Shown here in pieces: positions 1 to 9,510 of a stretch of 64,000 nt of DNA. The first letter of the stretch is position 1. The number at the start of each line of letters is the position of its first letter. Source of the stretch: Phymatolithon calcareum (lineage: Eukaryota; Rhodophyta; Florideophyceae; Hapalidiales); the NCBI GenBank assembly GCA_977006965.1, contig OZ345379.1, positions 1,178,001-1,242,000 on the forward strand, in the 5' to 3' direction. The position numbers were made by a program, and so were the translations under genes. The notes beneath the pieces are model-generated. The model made no database searches, had not been told where the DNA came from, and saw only the letters and a program-made list of their open reading frames with translations.

Positions 1-79
1 TACGGCGATGGAGAAGGTTGAGGTGTGTTTTATTATTAAATAGTAAAACACACCCCAACCTTTTGTAAAGTTCGCTGTA
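1..79. repeat. Foldback (inverted repeat) at the window edge
   Basis: The arms at 14-32 and 43-61 are complementary over 19 positions with one mismatch and enclose an 11-nt AT-rich loop. Weaker pairing continues outward to the first bases and to about 79, so the whole segment can fold into one bulged hairpin. It lies about 450 nt beyond the 3' end of the FKBP gene. It is one of many similar foldbacks in the intergenic DNA of this window. Its function is unknown. Confidence 0.75.
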
Positions 80-527
80 TATATTTGCCATTGGCTATTT
101 TGAAAGCCCGCTGACTATTTGTAGAAGGATGATAGAATTAGAGTTTCCACCTTCTGGCTCTTTTCGAAGTCTGGGTGGGTGTGGTTCGAAGCTCTGAATA
201 GCTCTCTTTTGGGATGAATACCGCCGATTGTCTGAAACATACGCAGACTGAAACAGTCAAGTCCTTCTTCCTGCCAGCGGGTCCATCCGTCCGGTTCTAT
301 GGCTCTATTACATCCTGTTCTTATCTTGCGTATCGCCCTTTTGCGATGCTGAATTATAAAGAGAGTCAGTCTTCCATTATGAAGACGAAGCAGAGTCTGA
401 AACCTCAGTATTTCGAAAATGAACATCACCCGCCACCGCCACCCCATCGAAAGACACAGCACTCGCTGATCTGACGCAACTTTGCACTCAGCGCAATATA
501 AGAGGAGAAAAACGCAACCACCGCAGC
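80..527. other. Gene-free spacer downstream of the FKBP gene
   Basis: Two overlapping reading frames of 86 and 138 codons on opposite strands show no recognisable domain and have the composition of noncoding sequence. The part nearest 528 is presumably the 3' untranslated region of the FKBP transcript. Nothing else is visible. Confidence 0.5.
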
Positions 528-1736
528 TCATTTAAAAATGTTAACATCCACAGTCCCCTCAACATACCCCTGATGAATAGCCCCAGAAATAAATACAAAG
601 TAAAACGCAATTCCCACAAGCGAAAATATCCCAATGAACGTAAGTCTCGGATTAAGCCACCACGGCGGAGCTTCCCCTGTCTGACTCGCGAACGGCGAAA
701 TAATATAAAACCGATCAAACCACGACATATTCGCCTTCCGTTCCGCCTGACTTTCCATCAACGCGTCATATTCCCGAGCAATATCCTCTGGATTTCGCGC
801 CACATCCGGATTATATTCCTGCACACTCTTGATAACCTCCTCCCCGCCACCGGACACCGCCATCACCCGGATGGTGAACAGCAATGTGGCGTTCCCAGGT
901 ATGACGGGCGGCATCCCCCGACGCCCGTATGCATACGCGGGTTTGATTTCAAATTCCGCCGTTTCGCCCACCTTCATCGTCGACACACCGGCCTCCCAAC
1001 CCTTGATAACGGCCCCGCTGCCGACCACAAACTCAAACGGCTTCTTGTCGTCAGTTGAGTCGAATATGTCGCCGTTTGCCAACTTGCCCGTGTACGACAC
1101 GACCACCGACGCACCGTTGGGAATCGGACCGCCCTCGCCAACTGAGAGCAGCCGCTTCAGAACGGACCCGTCGCCGGTCACGTCCACCTGCTGACCGCGC
1201 GACGCCGCGTCCTGCTCCGCCGCCGCCTCGCGCTTGGCGGCGGCGGTGCGCACGGCGTCTTCGCGGAAGGGGTCTGCGACGTTTCCGACACCGAAGCGGA
1301 TGTCCGCGCTTTCAAACAGCGTGTCTGAATCGTCTGTGTCATCCACGATTCCCTCGGCCGCGAAGTCAGTCGCGGTTTTGGGGGACAATTTCGGAACATC
1401 TGGTGTGTTGCCAAGCCTCTTTTTCGCGCCTAGACGACCGGAGAGTTGCGGCGATTTAGGTGGCCCCGCGGCCATTGAAGAGAAGGAGGAAGGCTCCGGT
1501 GCAGATGACTCAGGCGATTCTGAGGGGAGGCTGCATCGTGGATGAATGTTTGGGCACAATGGTCGGCGCTGCCGACGGTGAGAGGAGAGAGGACTGTTCT
1601 GCTTTTGCAGATAGATCCTTCCCGGCAGCGGGTTCCCGATGAAGGTGAAATTCATGGCTTTCGATGATGCTAATTTAGCATGGTCATGTGCGTCGCATCG
1701 CCTATCGTGGGAGAGTGAAATTGGGGGTAGATGCAC
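528..1736 (-). CDS. FKBP-type peptidyl-prolyl isomerase with C-terminal membrane anchor
   Basis: This is a peptidyl-prolyl cis-trans isomerase of the FKBP family, which speeds rotation about X-Pro bonds during folding. In the 402-residue frame the FKBP domain spans about 184-293 and shows the family landmarks VSYTGKL with Y215, the F-D-S region with D226, the VIKGWE segment with W247, and the G-x-x-PPVIPGNATL strand. A hydrophobic helix at about 364-386, followed by a short polar tail, predicts a single membrane anchor, which most small FKBPs lack. The N-terminal 180 residues are Ser/Pro-rich then acidic/Ala-rich. The start is uncertain: methionines at residue 28 (codon at 1655) and 88 (codon at 1475) are alternatives, and residues 28-80 are basic and hydroxylated like an organelle presequence. 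The family call is firm; the compartment is not. Confidence 0.85.
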   Translation of the reverse strand: MHLPPISLSHDRRCDAHDHAKLASSKAMNFTFIGNPLPGRIYLQKQNSPLSSHRRQRRPLCPNIHPRCSLPSESPESSAPEPSSFSSMAAGPPKSPQLSGRLGAKKRLGNTPDVPKLSPKTATDFAAEGIVDDTDDSDTLFESADIRFGVGNVADPFREDAVRTAAAKREAAAEQDAASRGQQVDVTGDGSVLKRLLSVGEGGPIPNGASVVVSYTGKLANGDIFDSTDDKKPFEFVVGSGAVIKGWEAGVSTMKVGETAEFEIKPAYAYGRRGMPPVIPGNATLLFTIRVMAVSGGGEEVIKSVQEYNPDVARNPEDIAREYDALMESQAERKANMSWFDRFYIISPFASQTGEAPPWWLNPRLTFIGIFSLVGIAFYFVFISGAIHQGYVEGTVDVNIFK

Positions 1737-2012
1737 CCTTCGCCAACTGCATTACTTATTATGGGGGAGATCAGGCATCGGGAGGTGCTGAAATTTGATT
1801 ATTTTTACGCCAAATTTCACTGTTTGATCCACGTGTCTGTGAGGAGACATGGACTTCTGATTTCCACAAGACCCGAAAAAGAAGTATCACCTGTAGGGGC
1901 GGTCATTCGCTCACAGTCATGATGTCATGACATTGAGCAGATATCGCTACAACGACTACAAAAAAAGTGTTTACATATATATGCGGTGAAGATGTGTTAT
2001 CTCCTTGTACAG

Positions 2013-3698
2013 TTATTGTAATGGTGTAGGAAGGCATTTGTTTAGCTCTGAGGTAATTCTTGAAGACGACAGAGCTCGATTCCACGCAGACTCTGAAGTA
2101 CTTATGGAGGCATCGCGAAGAATGTTAAACATCACCTCTCGCAACAGAGAAAATATATCTGCGACATTCCACCCTTCAGTCGCCGATGATAAAGACCCGA
2201 TAAGTTTTACGTTTCCTCGCAGTTCCTCCCTTGCGTTCTCGGGAACCATAGTGGAAAATGCATATTCAAACACTTGCCGACGTTCCGCAATGTTGGGCAA
2301 TTCCGTTTCCACATGCAGTTCGAAACGACCGGGTCGCAGCATGGCAGGATCAATGAGATCCAAACACGGCGTCGTAGAAAGGAGCAAAATCTGTTTTTCG
2401 GGAGCTGTTTCCTGTCTCACACCGTCCAATTCAACGAGAAAAGTACTGAGCAATCGTTCAAAAGCCTTCGACGCCGATCCCCCATCGCTCTTCGCCGCAT
2501 TTTCCTCGTCCGATCTCCTGGGTGCCAAAATGTGCAAATTCTCAATAAGCAACAGTGTCGGTGCCGCCGATCTCGCAGCCGCGAAAAGCTGTACAACCAA
2601 TCGCTCCGCCTCGCCAATCACGCTGCTCACCACGTCAGTGCTATCCACGCGCATCACATTCACAGTGCCTGTCGGTATCATTGACACCGCTTTCCGTAAC
2701 AGGGCGCTCTTGCCAGTTCCAGACTCTCCATGCAGCACGATTCCGCGACAATGCCCGAGGGCAGAGAGTGCTTTTCTTGCAGCGACTTCTTCAGGAGTGA
2801 CAGTTTTGCACTGTGAAAACACAGCTTGCAGACATTGCTGGATCAATTCTTGAGCACGTTGCAGCCCGAAGAGCGGCTGCGGCGGAATAGACCCTGCTGA
2901 TAGAAATTGCCAATGCGTGTTTTCACTTCCGAGCAGAAGTGGTCGCACTTTCGGCAACGCGCCCACGACGTCCGTCAGTCGCATGGTATCTTTGCTTACA
3001 TTTCGCGACCGATAAAGACGCCGCGCCTCGGAGAGTAGCCTCGCCATATCCACGGCCACGTACCCTGGAGTGCGAAGCACTACCGATTCAATCTCATCAT
3101 CTGTTTCGGTCGCACCAAATAGGTCGCGAAAAATTACCCGGCGTTCATGTTCAGACAGGGGCTGTACGCGCACGACGTGTAATGGGAATTCTTGATCGCG
3201 GAGAAATGGGCTCAGAGATGGATGAATTTCAGCGGGATAGCTCGCTGTGGCTATGAAAGCCACTGGTGCAAGAGGCGATTCTCGTATCTGCTCAAGTTGA
3301 TGGCTTAGAGCGGCGAGTATATGAAATTCTCTTGCCGAGTTTAGAGACTTTGGCAACCAATAGTCGATGTCATCCAAGAAGAGGACACATGGTGTTCGTG
3401 CCGCCTGAATGAAGATAGTTCGCAACTTAGCCTCGACAGTTTCCGCGGAATCGGAGCTCAACACGGAAGCAGGAATCTCTATGAGGTGCACGGCAGCATC
3501 GATAGCGGCCTGACGGACGACAGTCGTTTTTCCGCTGCCTGGAGGGCCGACTACAAGAGCGTTCAGTGGTTTCGGATTCTTCGCAAAGGCGGTCACCAAG
3601 GTCTGTAACTCAGTGCGAACGTACCACGACGATGAGTGCCGCATGGCGCAAAGGAGTTTGGACCGAGTTGTTTCTATTACGTTCAAAAATTTCCTCAA
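2013..3698 (-). CDS. Divergent tandem AAA+ ATPase (PEX1/Cdc48/AFG2-like)
   Basis: The 561-residue protein holds two AAA+ modules, as in hexameric type II unfoldases. D1 has Walker A GPPGSGKT at 51-58 and Walker B CVLFLDDID at 104-112, followed by a PEX1-like stretch (IATASYPAEIHPSL). D2 has Walker A HGESGTGKS at 323-331 and a second region of homology with the arginine-finger motif RPGRF near 455-459. The D2 Walker B reads LLLIENLH: the usual Asp is Ile and the glutamate is followed by Asn, so D2 may bind but hydrolyse ATP poorly. There is almost no N-terminal substrate-binding domain before D1, so the protein is short for PEX1 (over 900 residues) or AFG2/SPATA5 (about 800). Either an upstream exon is missed or this is a reduced member. 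The AAA+ call is firm; the subfamily is a guess. Confidence 0.8.
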   Translation of the reverse strand: MRKFLNVIETTRSKLLCAMRHSSSWYVRTELQTLVTAFAKNPKPLNALVVGPPGSGKTTVVRQAAIDAAVHLIEIPASVLSSDSAETVEAKLRTIFIQAARTPCVLFLDDIDYWLPKSLNSAREFHILAALSHQLEQIRESPLAPVAFIATASYPAEIHPSLSPFLRDQEFPLHVVRVQPLSEHERRVIFRDLFGATETDDEIESVVLRTPGYVAVDMARLLSEARRLYRSRNVSKDTMRLTDVVGALPKVRPLLLGSENTHWQFLSAGSIPPQPLFGLQRAQELIQQCLQAVFSQCKTVTPEEVAARKALSALGHCRGIVLHGESGTGKSALLRKAVSMIPTGTVNVMRVDSTDVVSSVIGEAERLVVQLFAAARSAAPTLLLIENLHILAPRRSDEENAAKSDGGSASKAFERLLSTFLVELDGVRQETAPEKQILLLSTTPCLDLIDPAMLRPGRFELHVETELPNIAERRQVFEYAFSTMVPENAREELRGNVKLIGSLSSATEGWNVADIFSLLREVMFNILRDASISTSESAWNRALSSSRITSELNKCLPTPLQ

Positions 3699-3934
3699 TC
3701 ATACCAAGGTCGGACGACGTTGGTTTAAACAACCCTGGTCTTGGATAGGCCCTAAATATTCACTCTAGTCCATGCAGGTTCATGAGGCAATTCTCCTCAT
3801 GACAAAGTTTCCGGGCAGGGGCGTTTCACAAGCCTTATCCTGGTCATCTGGAGAACAGGCAAATCAAAGTGTCGAGCAACAAAAATCTGAGCTTGTATTA
3901 ATTAGTTTGGAAGACCGATACTCAAAACTCCCTG

Positions 3935-5428
3935 TCAATCCCATAATTTAATATTGCCGTCCCAACCACAAGTAGCAACCAAAGAAGACTTGGCAGGATG
4001 CCAATTCACGTCAATACATACACCCTTGTGCGCCTGTAACGCCCTAAACATGCGCCCCGTCCGCCAATCCCAGAAAAATGCACGTCCCATGCTGTCCCCA
4101 CTGCTGAGGAACCGTCCATCAGGGGAAAACGTAAGCCCACACGCATAACCAGCCACAAGATGCCCCTTGAAAGACTTCTTTGTATTCAATTTGAACCGAT
4201 CTCTCGCAGAAAACACCGCAACCGTATTATCCATACTTTGGCATGCAATCCATTTCCGGTTCGGATGCGACGCGACCACTGGCATAGAATGCATTTTGGG
4301 ATCACTGATGTACTTGATGACCACGGGAATACCATACTCCCATACACGCAGCACTTTGTCGTCGGCGCTCGACACGAAGCGGCGATTATCGTCCACAAAA
4401 GCGATCGAGTTCACAGCACCCATATGCTGGTCGTACTGCTGTACAATATTGCTCCCGTCGCGTACATCCAATTGCAATACCTTCTTATCGGAACAACCTG
4501 CGAGAAACTCGTTTTGTCGACCCTCATCAGGGTTGAATCGCACGCAAAACGGAATGGATCCCGTGCCCTCAAAACTCGACACGACGCGCCCAGACTCTGT
4601 GTCCCACAACTTGATCGTGCGGTCGTAGGATGCGGTGAGAAAGGTTCTACCGTCATTATCGAAACATACGTCGCGAATGCCCTTGGAATGACCAGAATAC
4701 GAGCGAATACAACGTGGTCGCTCCCCGGCATTCCACACCTTCGCGACGCCGTCCAGCCCAGCGCTCAACAGCAAATGTCCATGGTTCGGAAAGAAGCGCA
4801 CTGCAGACGCGCCGCGCTCGTGTGCACTGGTAAACTCGTGGATGCAACGCTTCGGAACGTATGCGGTGTATTCTTCGAGATCCTCGAAAGTGCGCGAGCC
4901 TGCCGGAGGCGCCAGCCACGACCGGCCGAGGTAATCTGAGTCTTTGGCGACGTGCAGTTCGGAGGTAGGGACCAGCACTGCTGGTTTTGGTCGCTCTTTT
5001 CGGGCGCGTTTCTGCGTCGTCTGTTTCGCGGGCAAGGAGACCGTGTTCGCGCTGTCAACTGCATCGCTTTCTGAAGGTGAAACAGTTGCACGCGCTCGTT
5101 TCGCATGCGCAGGGTTTTCCGGATGTGCGGCGTAGATAGTGTTAGCTTTCTGTTGCTGATGAGTTTCTGGGTCTTTGAAAATTCCGGTGCGACCAAAGCT
5201 TTGCTCTTCACGGCGAAAGGATGCATCGTCGATGGCAAAATACTTGGCTGTTCCAGCGGGGTTCCAATTTGCTGGCGATGGCGTTTTCGTCTGCACGGCC
5301 ATGTTGCTCACAAGTTGACTGGCTTCAGAAGAATCCTGAACATCAGGAGCCACGACGATGTTGATAGACGAAGGTTGGACGTCATCGCTGCTGTCTTCAG
5401 AGTCGGCGTAGTCCAGGACAGAATCCAT
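3935..5428 (-). CDS. PRP17: Pre-mRNA splicing factor PRP17/CDC40 (WD40)
   Basis: PRP17 (CDC40) acts at the second catalytic step of pre-mRNA splicing. The C-terminal 300 residues are seven WD40 blades with the family's own sequence: HSKGIRDVCF, YDRTIKLWDTESG, FNPDEGRQNEF, DQHMGAVNSIAFVDDNRRF, MHSMPVVASHPNRKW, GHLVAGYACGLTFSPD and a final CGWDGNIKLWD that ends the protein exactly as in human CDC40. Upstream is the conserved DYLGRSW(L)xPP region before the first blade. The chosen start at 5428 opens with MDSVLDYADSEDSSDD, like the acidic Ser/Asp N terminus of the family, and gives 497 residues. An in-frame AUG 22 codons upstream (5494) would add a hydrophobic stretch unlike any PRP17. One exon. 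The active spliceosome is consistent with the introns found in neighbouring genes. Confidence 0.93.
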   Translation of the reverse strand: MDSVLDYADSEDSSDDVQPSSINIVVAPDVQDSSEASQLVSNMAVQTKTPSPANWNPAGTAKYFAIDDASFRREEQSFGRTGIFKDPETHQQQKANTIYAAHPENPAHAKRARATVSPSESDAVDSANTVSLPAKQTTQKRARKERPKPAVLVPTSELHVAKDSDYLGRSWLAPPAGSRTFEDLEEYTAYVPKRCIHEFTSAHERGASAVRFFPNHGHLLLSAGLDGVAKVWNAGERPRCIRSYSGHSKGIRDVCFDNDGRTFLTASYDRTIKLWDTESGRVVSSFEGTGSIPFCVRFNPDEGRQNEFLAGCSDKKVLQLDVRDGSNIVQQYDQHMGAVNSIAFVDDNRRFVSSADDKVLRVWEYGIPVVIKYISDPKMHSMPVVASHPNRKWIACQSMDNTVAVFSARDRFKLNTKKSFKGHLVAGYACGLTFSPDGRFLSSGDSMGRAFFWDWRTGRMFRALQAHKGVCIDVNWHPAKSSLVATCGWDGNIKLWD

Positions 5429-5494
5429 TTCTGTTGCCAAGTTGGGACGACAGTTCACCCGAAAAAAGCAAGCGAAGGCCAACACTGTAAGCAC

Positions 5495-5795
5495 AACTGA
5501 AAAATAAAATTGTTCCCGGAAAGCAGAAATAAATCATTTTTTCATCCACACAGCTCAGGGAAATTGCCTACTAGAAATAAATCGCGCACGTAGAAGCCCC
5601 AGAAAAGAGCACTACAGTGCAAACCCGTAAACTTATCCAGTAAAAACTGATCGAACGCATAAAATATAGTAAAGCAAGCCCAACTCCGATGCAGAACGAG
5701 GTGCTTTTACAATACCGTGCAAGATTTTAGCGTCCACAATGCAGTCCTTCTAGTAAGCCATGCAGTCAGAATAGCCGTTTTTAGAGTCCCGCTGA
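5495..5795. other. Spacer, no feature seen
   Basis: AT-rich spacer between the 5' end of PRP17 (minus strand) and the first detectable codons of the beta-helix pseudogene. It should contain the PRP17 promoter. No repeat or RNA gene was recognised. Confidence 0.4.
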
Positions 5796-7013
5796 CAAAA
5801 CGGAGATAACGTTGAGTCTAAAATTTCAAAGTGCGACAGCAAGGTTGGGAGCTCTGGCTACTGCCGGGTATACATCAATGGAAAGCCGTCCGGTTCAAAA
5901 GGATTTACTATATTACGATCTCGAACTATGATTGTAGCAAAGTCTGGAGTTGTACTCACGGGTTCTGGTTCAATGAGTTTTGTCAAAATTGGTAGCGGAC
6001 GAAAAGAAATCGTCGTCAAGAACCTCGAAATTAAGGGACACAAGACGAACTACCACACAGGTATTGAAATCGAGGGGTCAAACATCTCGTACATTGCAGT
6101 TCTCAACTGTCAATTCTACGATTTTCAGGCCACATAGAAGAATGGAAACCTCGATGCGCACGCAATTGTCGTCCGCGGCACTGGCGGGAATAACAGAAAG
6201 GCCGTGAAACATATTATCATTGATAGAAATACTATTTCGAACATGAAACTAGGGTCGAGTGAAGCGATTGCAATCAATGGAAACGTCAAGCAATGGGTTA
6301 TTTCCAACAACGACCTCCGCGATCTGGATAACATTGCTATTAATGCCATAAGTGAGCAGTAGCTCGCCATTCACACAGTAGCTAGTGCTGGGGGACCGAA
6401 AGGTTTCTGACATCAGAGATGCGCCACTTTGATCAACAGGGGGCGAAGGAACCGCTCCAACAACGAGGACTAGCACCGGAAGATTTATTCCCGGAAACAG
6501 TGATTCTGCTCGTCTGGGCTGGATTGAGAGCAACATGTCCATAATGACCAACCCTGCATATGGGTCCAAAAGTTCCTGGGCTGCGGCTATCTATGTAGAC
6601 GGAGCGAAAAAGTCTCGATTACGAACAATGAGGTGAAAAACGCTCCATGGGCTTTCGAGGTCGGCGGCGAGAATTGTGTTACTACGAAGCACATTACAAT
6701 CAGTGGAAACTCAGCATCTGGAAGCTATTATGGAGATTTCGTTGGCGGTGGATGTTTTAAAGGAGGTTACAAAACACGTACAGGACTTAACTGCAATCCA
6801 CGTTCTACTTCCGATGATGAAGAAGGACATGGATATATCAAGAGGGTTACCGTAAAGGACAATGCGTTCAGTTCGACAGGCGTGCGCAGTGCGCTTATTA
6901 ATACGCAGTATAGACTGACGAAGACAATTATCAATGATCCAAATGCAGAAGAAATTAATGCAGACGGAAACGGCAAGGTTAGCGGAGACAAAAATTCGAT
7001 CAGGACGAGCTAA
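5796..7013 (+). pseudogene. Right-handed parallel beta-helix protein, broken
   Basis: Conceptual translation gives the repeating rungs typical of right-handed beta-helix (pectate-lyase-like) proteins: short hydrophobic strands separated by Asn/Gly turns, such as IVVKNLEIKGHK, GIEIEGSN, KHIIIDRNTISNM, KQWVISNNDLRDLD, KHITISGNSASG and IKRVTVKDNAFSS. The frame is interrupted several times. One frame is open from about 5796, meets an in-frame TAG at 6135-6137, resumes unchanged, and stops at 6360-6362. The homology then passes to a second frame from about 6433 to 6612 (just after a TGA at 6430), and a one-base shift at the AAAAAG run near 6610 returns it to the first frame until the stop at 7011-7013. 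No start codon or signal peptide is evident. The alternative, real introns, is unlikely because the lesions lack GT..AG boundaries at rung junctions. Such proteins often act on polysaccharides; the original substrate is unknown. Confidence 0.7.
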
Positions 7014-7177
7014 TTTTCTGTTTTCTGCTCGTTGGCGTCAGCTCGACAGAGAGTCGCCCACTCTTCTTCTGCTGTTCTTTTCAAGAGAAACAGTTTGGGA
7101 CGGCCAAGAGCTTGTACTACGTATTTACTTCAATTCACAACATAGGTTCTCCACAGCGCAATCAAATCTAGATATGT

Positions 7178-8224
7178 TCATACAGGCTCCATAGAAAAAT
7201 TCGCAACCATCGCCCTAAGTTCAGCTTTTAGCGCCTCTGGTGCGAAAGAGTGAGTGATTGCCCTCTCGGTGACATCCTCAAGACAAACGTCAGGAAGTAT
7301 GCTTTTCAGCAACGCATACTCCTCGTGCAGTGACGTTCGAAACACACCGCAATCATCAGTCGCTACACAGTAGGGGTGTTTCCTGGGCTCCAGTAGTGTG
7401 ACGACCGGATGCTCCTTCAGGGTTGTTACGCTGGTTGTGGCCACGTTCGACGTGAGACACACCTCAACACAAATACCAGACCGGAGGAGATGCTCCTCCG
7501 TTTCCTCGCTCATGCAAATGGCATGACCCAGGCGAGCCGGCTTGAAGTCGAGCATTTCACGAGCCTCGACATCATTGAGTACCTCTGCAAAGTGCAATGA
7601 TATGGGGAGCCGATCACCGAAATCCTTCCGAACCTTGCTAAATAACGGCACAAACTCTGAAAAGGTTCCACGTACGGGATTTCCAGACAGTTCCACGCCG
7701 ACCACAAGGTCACCCCTCGGATGTGAGAAAAGCACGTCGCGTGCAAGTGACACCATTCTCTGTGCGTTCTCAATGGGTTCAGCACGATTGACTGATAGAA
7801 TGAGTCGTGTGATGAGTGGGCCGCGCCATTTTACTATGGTGTCCAAAATAACAGCAAGATAGTCTGATGCCGAAAGATGGCCACATTCGCGCGGGGTGGT
7901 ACGTAGCTCAAGGTATATACAATTTTCATTTTCGAAGGAACGCAGCACAGCTTCGGTGACTATGCGAAGACGTGCCGCGGTGTGGACGAGTTTGTGAATG
8001 AGCGGAAAGATGCGGAAGCAATGAGCAAGCGAACGTTCGTTATCGCTGGTGAGAAGAACAAGGTCGTCTGCAGTACCTGAGACACGACCAGTTCGTAAGT
8101 CTTCTTCCAGAAACTCGGCGAGAATAGCGTCTGGAATAGAGCCGGACAGGTGAGCGTGGAGCTCAACCTTTGGCAGGCGTTTGCATTGGGCGATAAGCTC
8201 CTCACTCGGCTTCAGGAACGGCAT
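7178..8224 (-). CDS. Adenosine deaminase-like protein (ADAL/MAPDA type)
   Basis: This is a metal-dependent deaminase of the ADA superfamily. The closest resemblance is to ADAL, which removes the N6-substituent from N6-methyl-AMP and related nucleotides. In 348 residues the TIM-barrel motifs fall in order: LPKVELHAHLSGS with zinc ligands H23 and H25, LELRTTPRE near 106-113, GVELSGNP near 176-183, SLHFAEV with H211 and the catalytic Glu214, RLGHA with H234, CLTSNV near 256, and CVATDDCGVF with D290 and D291. All catalytic residues are present. The length matches human ADAL (about 355), and there is no signal peptide, so it is probably cytosolic. The start at 8224 lies 12 residues or so before the conserved block and suits the family. 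Single exon. An ordinary adenosine deaminase is less likely because the LELRTTPR and GVELSGNP blocks follow the ADAL pattern. Confidence 0.9.
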   Translation of the reverse strand: MPFLKPSEELIAQCKRLPKVELHAHLSGSIPDAILAEFLEEDLRTGRVSGTADDLVLLTSDNERSLAHCFRIFPLIHKLVHTAARLRIVTEAVLRSFENENCIYLELRTTPRECGHLSASDYLAVILDTIVKWRGPLITRLILSVNRAEPIENAQRMVSLARDVLFSHPRGDLVVGVELSGNPVRGTFSEFVPLFSKVRKDFGDRLPISLHFAEVLNDVEAREMLDFKPARLGHAICMSEETEEHLLRSGICVEVCLTSNVATTSVTTLKEHPVVTLLEPRKHPYCVATDDCGVFRTSLHEEYALLKSILPDVCLEDVTERAITHSFAPEALKAELRAMVANFSMEPV

Positions 8225-8748
8225 TTCCGCGCATTGGTAGGACGAAGCGTAGACTCTGAGATAGGATTTCTCCTTTTAAGACGTCTCCTCGTCTCCACCG
8301 CGTACAAATTATTGTCTTGCACAGTGGAACCACACCAGAATCATCACGTGACGCTGCAATAGACATTTTCGATCTTGGCGTTCGACTTTTCTTGGTGGAA
8401 GCATTTGGGAATCATTACGTGGCAGAGATGACCGAAGAGTGAGGCGCACGAATGCGTCGGAACAGAGCCATGAATTGGGATTCATTCCTCTGGTGGAACA
8501 AAATGTAATGTCGATGGAATCATTATGATTCCAGTTCATAAGCGTTGCGCGGTTAACCGAACACAACTTTTGGCCCTCGAGAAAAATATTTCCCATAAAT
8601 CCTTCATTTTAATGATAAAACAACCTGGAACTCAAAACTGGGAACTTAAGTTCCGATTTTTGACACCTACAGAGCATCGTGTAATGAGTGTCACCTCTCG
8701 ATAAGTTCCCTTCCATACCTCGTGCAAACTTCAGGACGGTGCTGAGGC

Positions 8749-8843
8749 CTTATGTAGCGTTATCAAATTCCGCTCTGCCGCAACTGGAACAGAGCCGCTG
8801 TGCCGCAGTTGCGACGGAGTGGAATTTGATAACGTTACGTAAG
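8749..8843. repeat. Foldback with 38-nt arms
   Basis: The arms at 8749-8786 and 8806-8843 match at 33 of 38 positions as inverted copies around a 19-nt loop. All five differences are transitions, and three of them convert CpG in one arm to TpG or CpA in the other. This fits an inverted duplication decaying by cytosine deamination, but transition differences would also be tolerated as G-U pairs in a transcript. Confidence 0.85.
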
Positions 8844-9082
8844 GTCACAGCAGCCTTTGTTTCAGAACAAAGTTTCACTTGTAGCAACTTTGGAAACGAT
8901 GACACTATGTGAGATTCCTTCATGAAGGTGAGTACAGGATCGACTCTCTGGAATGATGAGATTATTCCACCTGGATTCGATGAAATTGCGTCCAGCCTTT
9001 GTAGTTCTCTCCTGAGTAGACTCGCTACGTTAGAAATCCCCCGATGAGTATATGAAAACCACTGTGAGTAGTCATTGAGTGC

Positions 9083-9256
9083 TACGTAGCATCGGGACGA
9101 TATGCATCTTCAGCTTAGCTAATGACGGAACCCAAATACATTTGTAGACTCTAGTTGACGTGCTCTGGATACGTAGCATCGGGACGATATGCATCTTCAG
9201 CTTAGCTAATGACGGAACCCAAATACATTTGTGGACTCTAATTGACGTGCTCTGGA
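9083..9256. repeat. 87-bp tandem duplication, two copies
   Basis: Copy 1 occupies 9083-9169 and copy 2 occupies 9170-9256, head to tail and nearly identical (two or so differences). The unit length is a multiple of three, so frames on both strands stay open through both copies. No protein family is recognised. The near identity indicates a recent event. Confidence 0.9.
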
Positions 9257-9510
9257 TCAGAACAACAGAGCTTAAAATGACAGTTTCCAAGAGCCAGTTC
9301 GATCACTTCACTAAGGGCTTATCCCTCAAGCTTCAGATCAACAGAACCAAGACGAAGTTATCTGAACAATGACAAGCTATTGCAGAACAGCTTTAGGCGC
9401 TCAGCTTTCGTTTAAGCGATCTTCCCGCAGAAATGAAGAAGACAAAGTTTCTACACACTCTTCCCGTCTACCTCCACAATAATACAACCTTGTGCCAGAG
9501 AGGGTACCGT

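Larger units (their letters stand above)
8225..9510. other. Intergenic region with foldback and tandem duplication
   Basis: No convincing gene is present between the ADAL 5' end and the ARP8 3' end. It holds a 95-nt foldback (8749-8843), a short palindrome around TGGAATCATTATGATTCCA (8514-8532) and an 87-bp tandem duplication (9083-9256). The short frames here are of low complexity and overlap these repeats. Confidence 0.5.

Noticed and set aside
6120-6150. Programmed readthrough of TAG in the beta-helix gene
   Set aside because: Further stops and a frameshift follow, so decay is simpler; it is kept as an item to check in reads.
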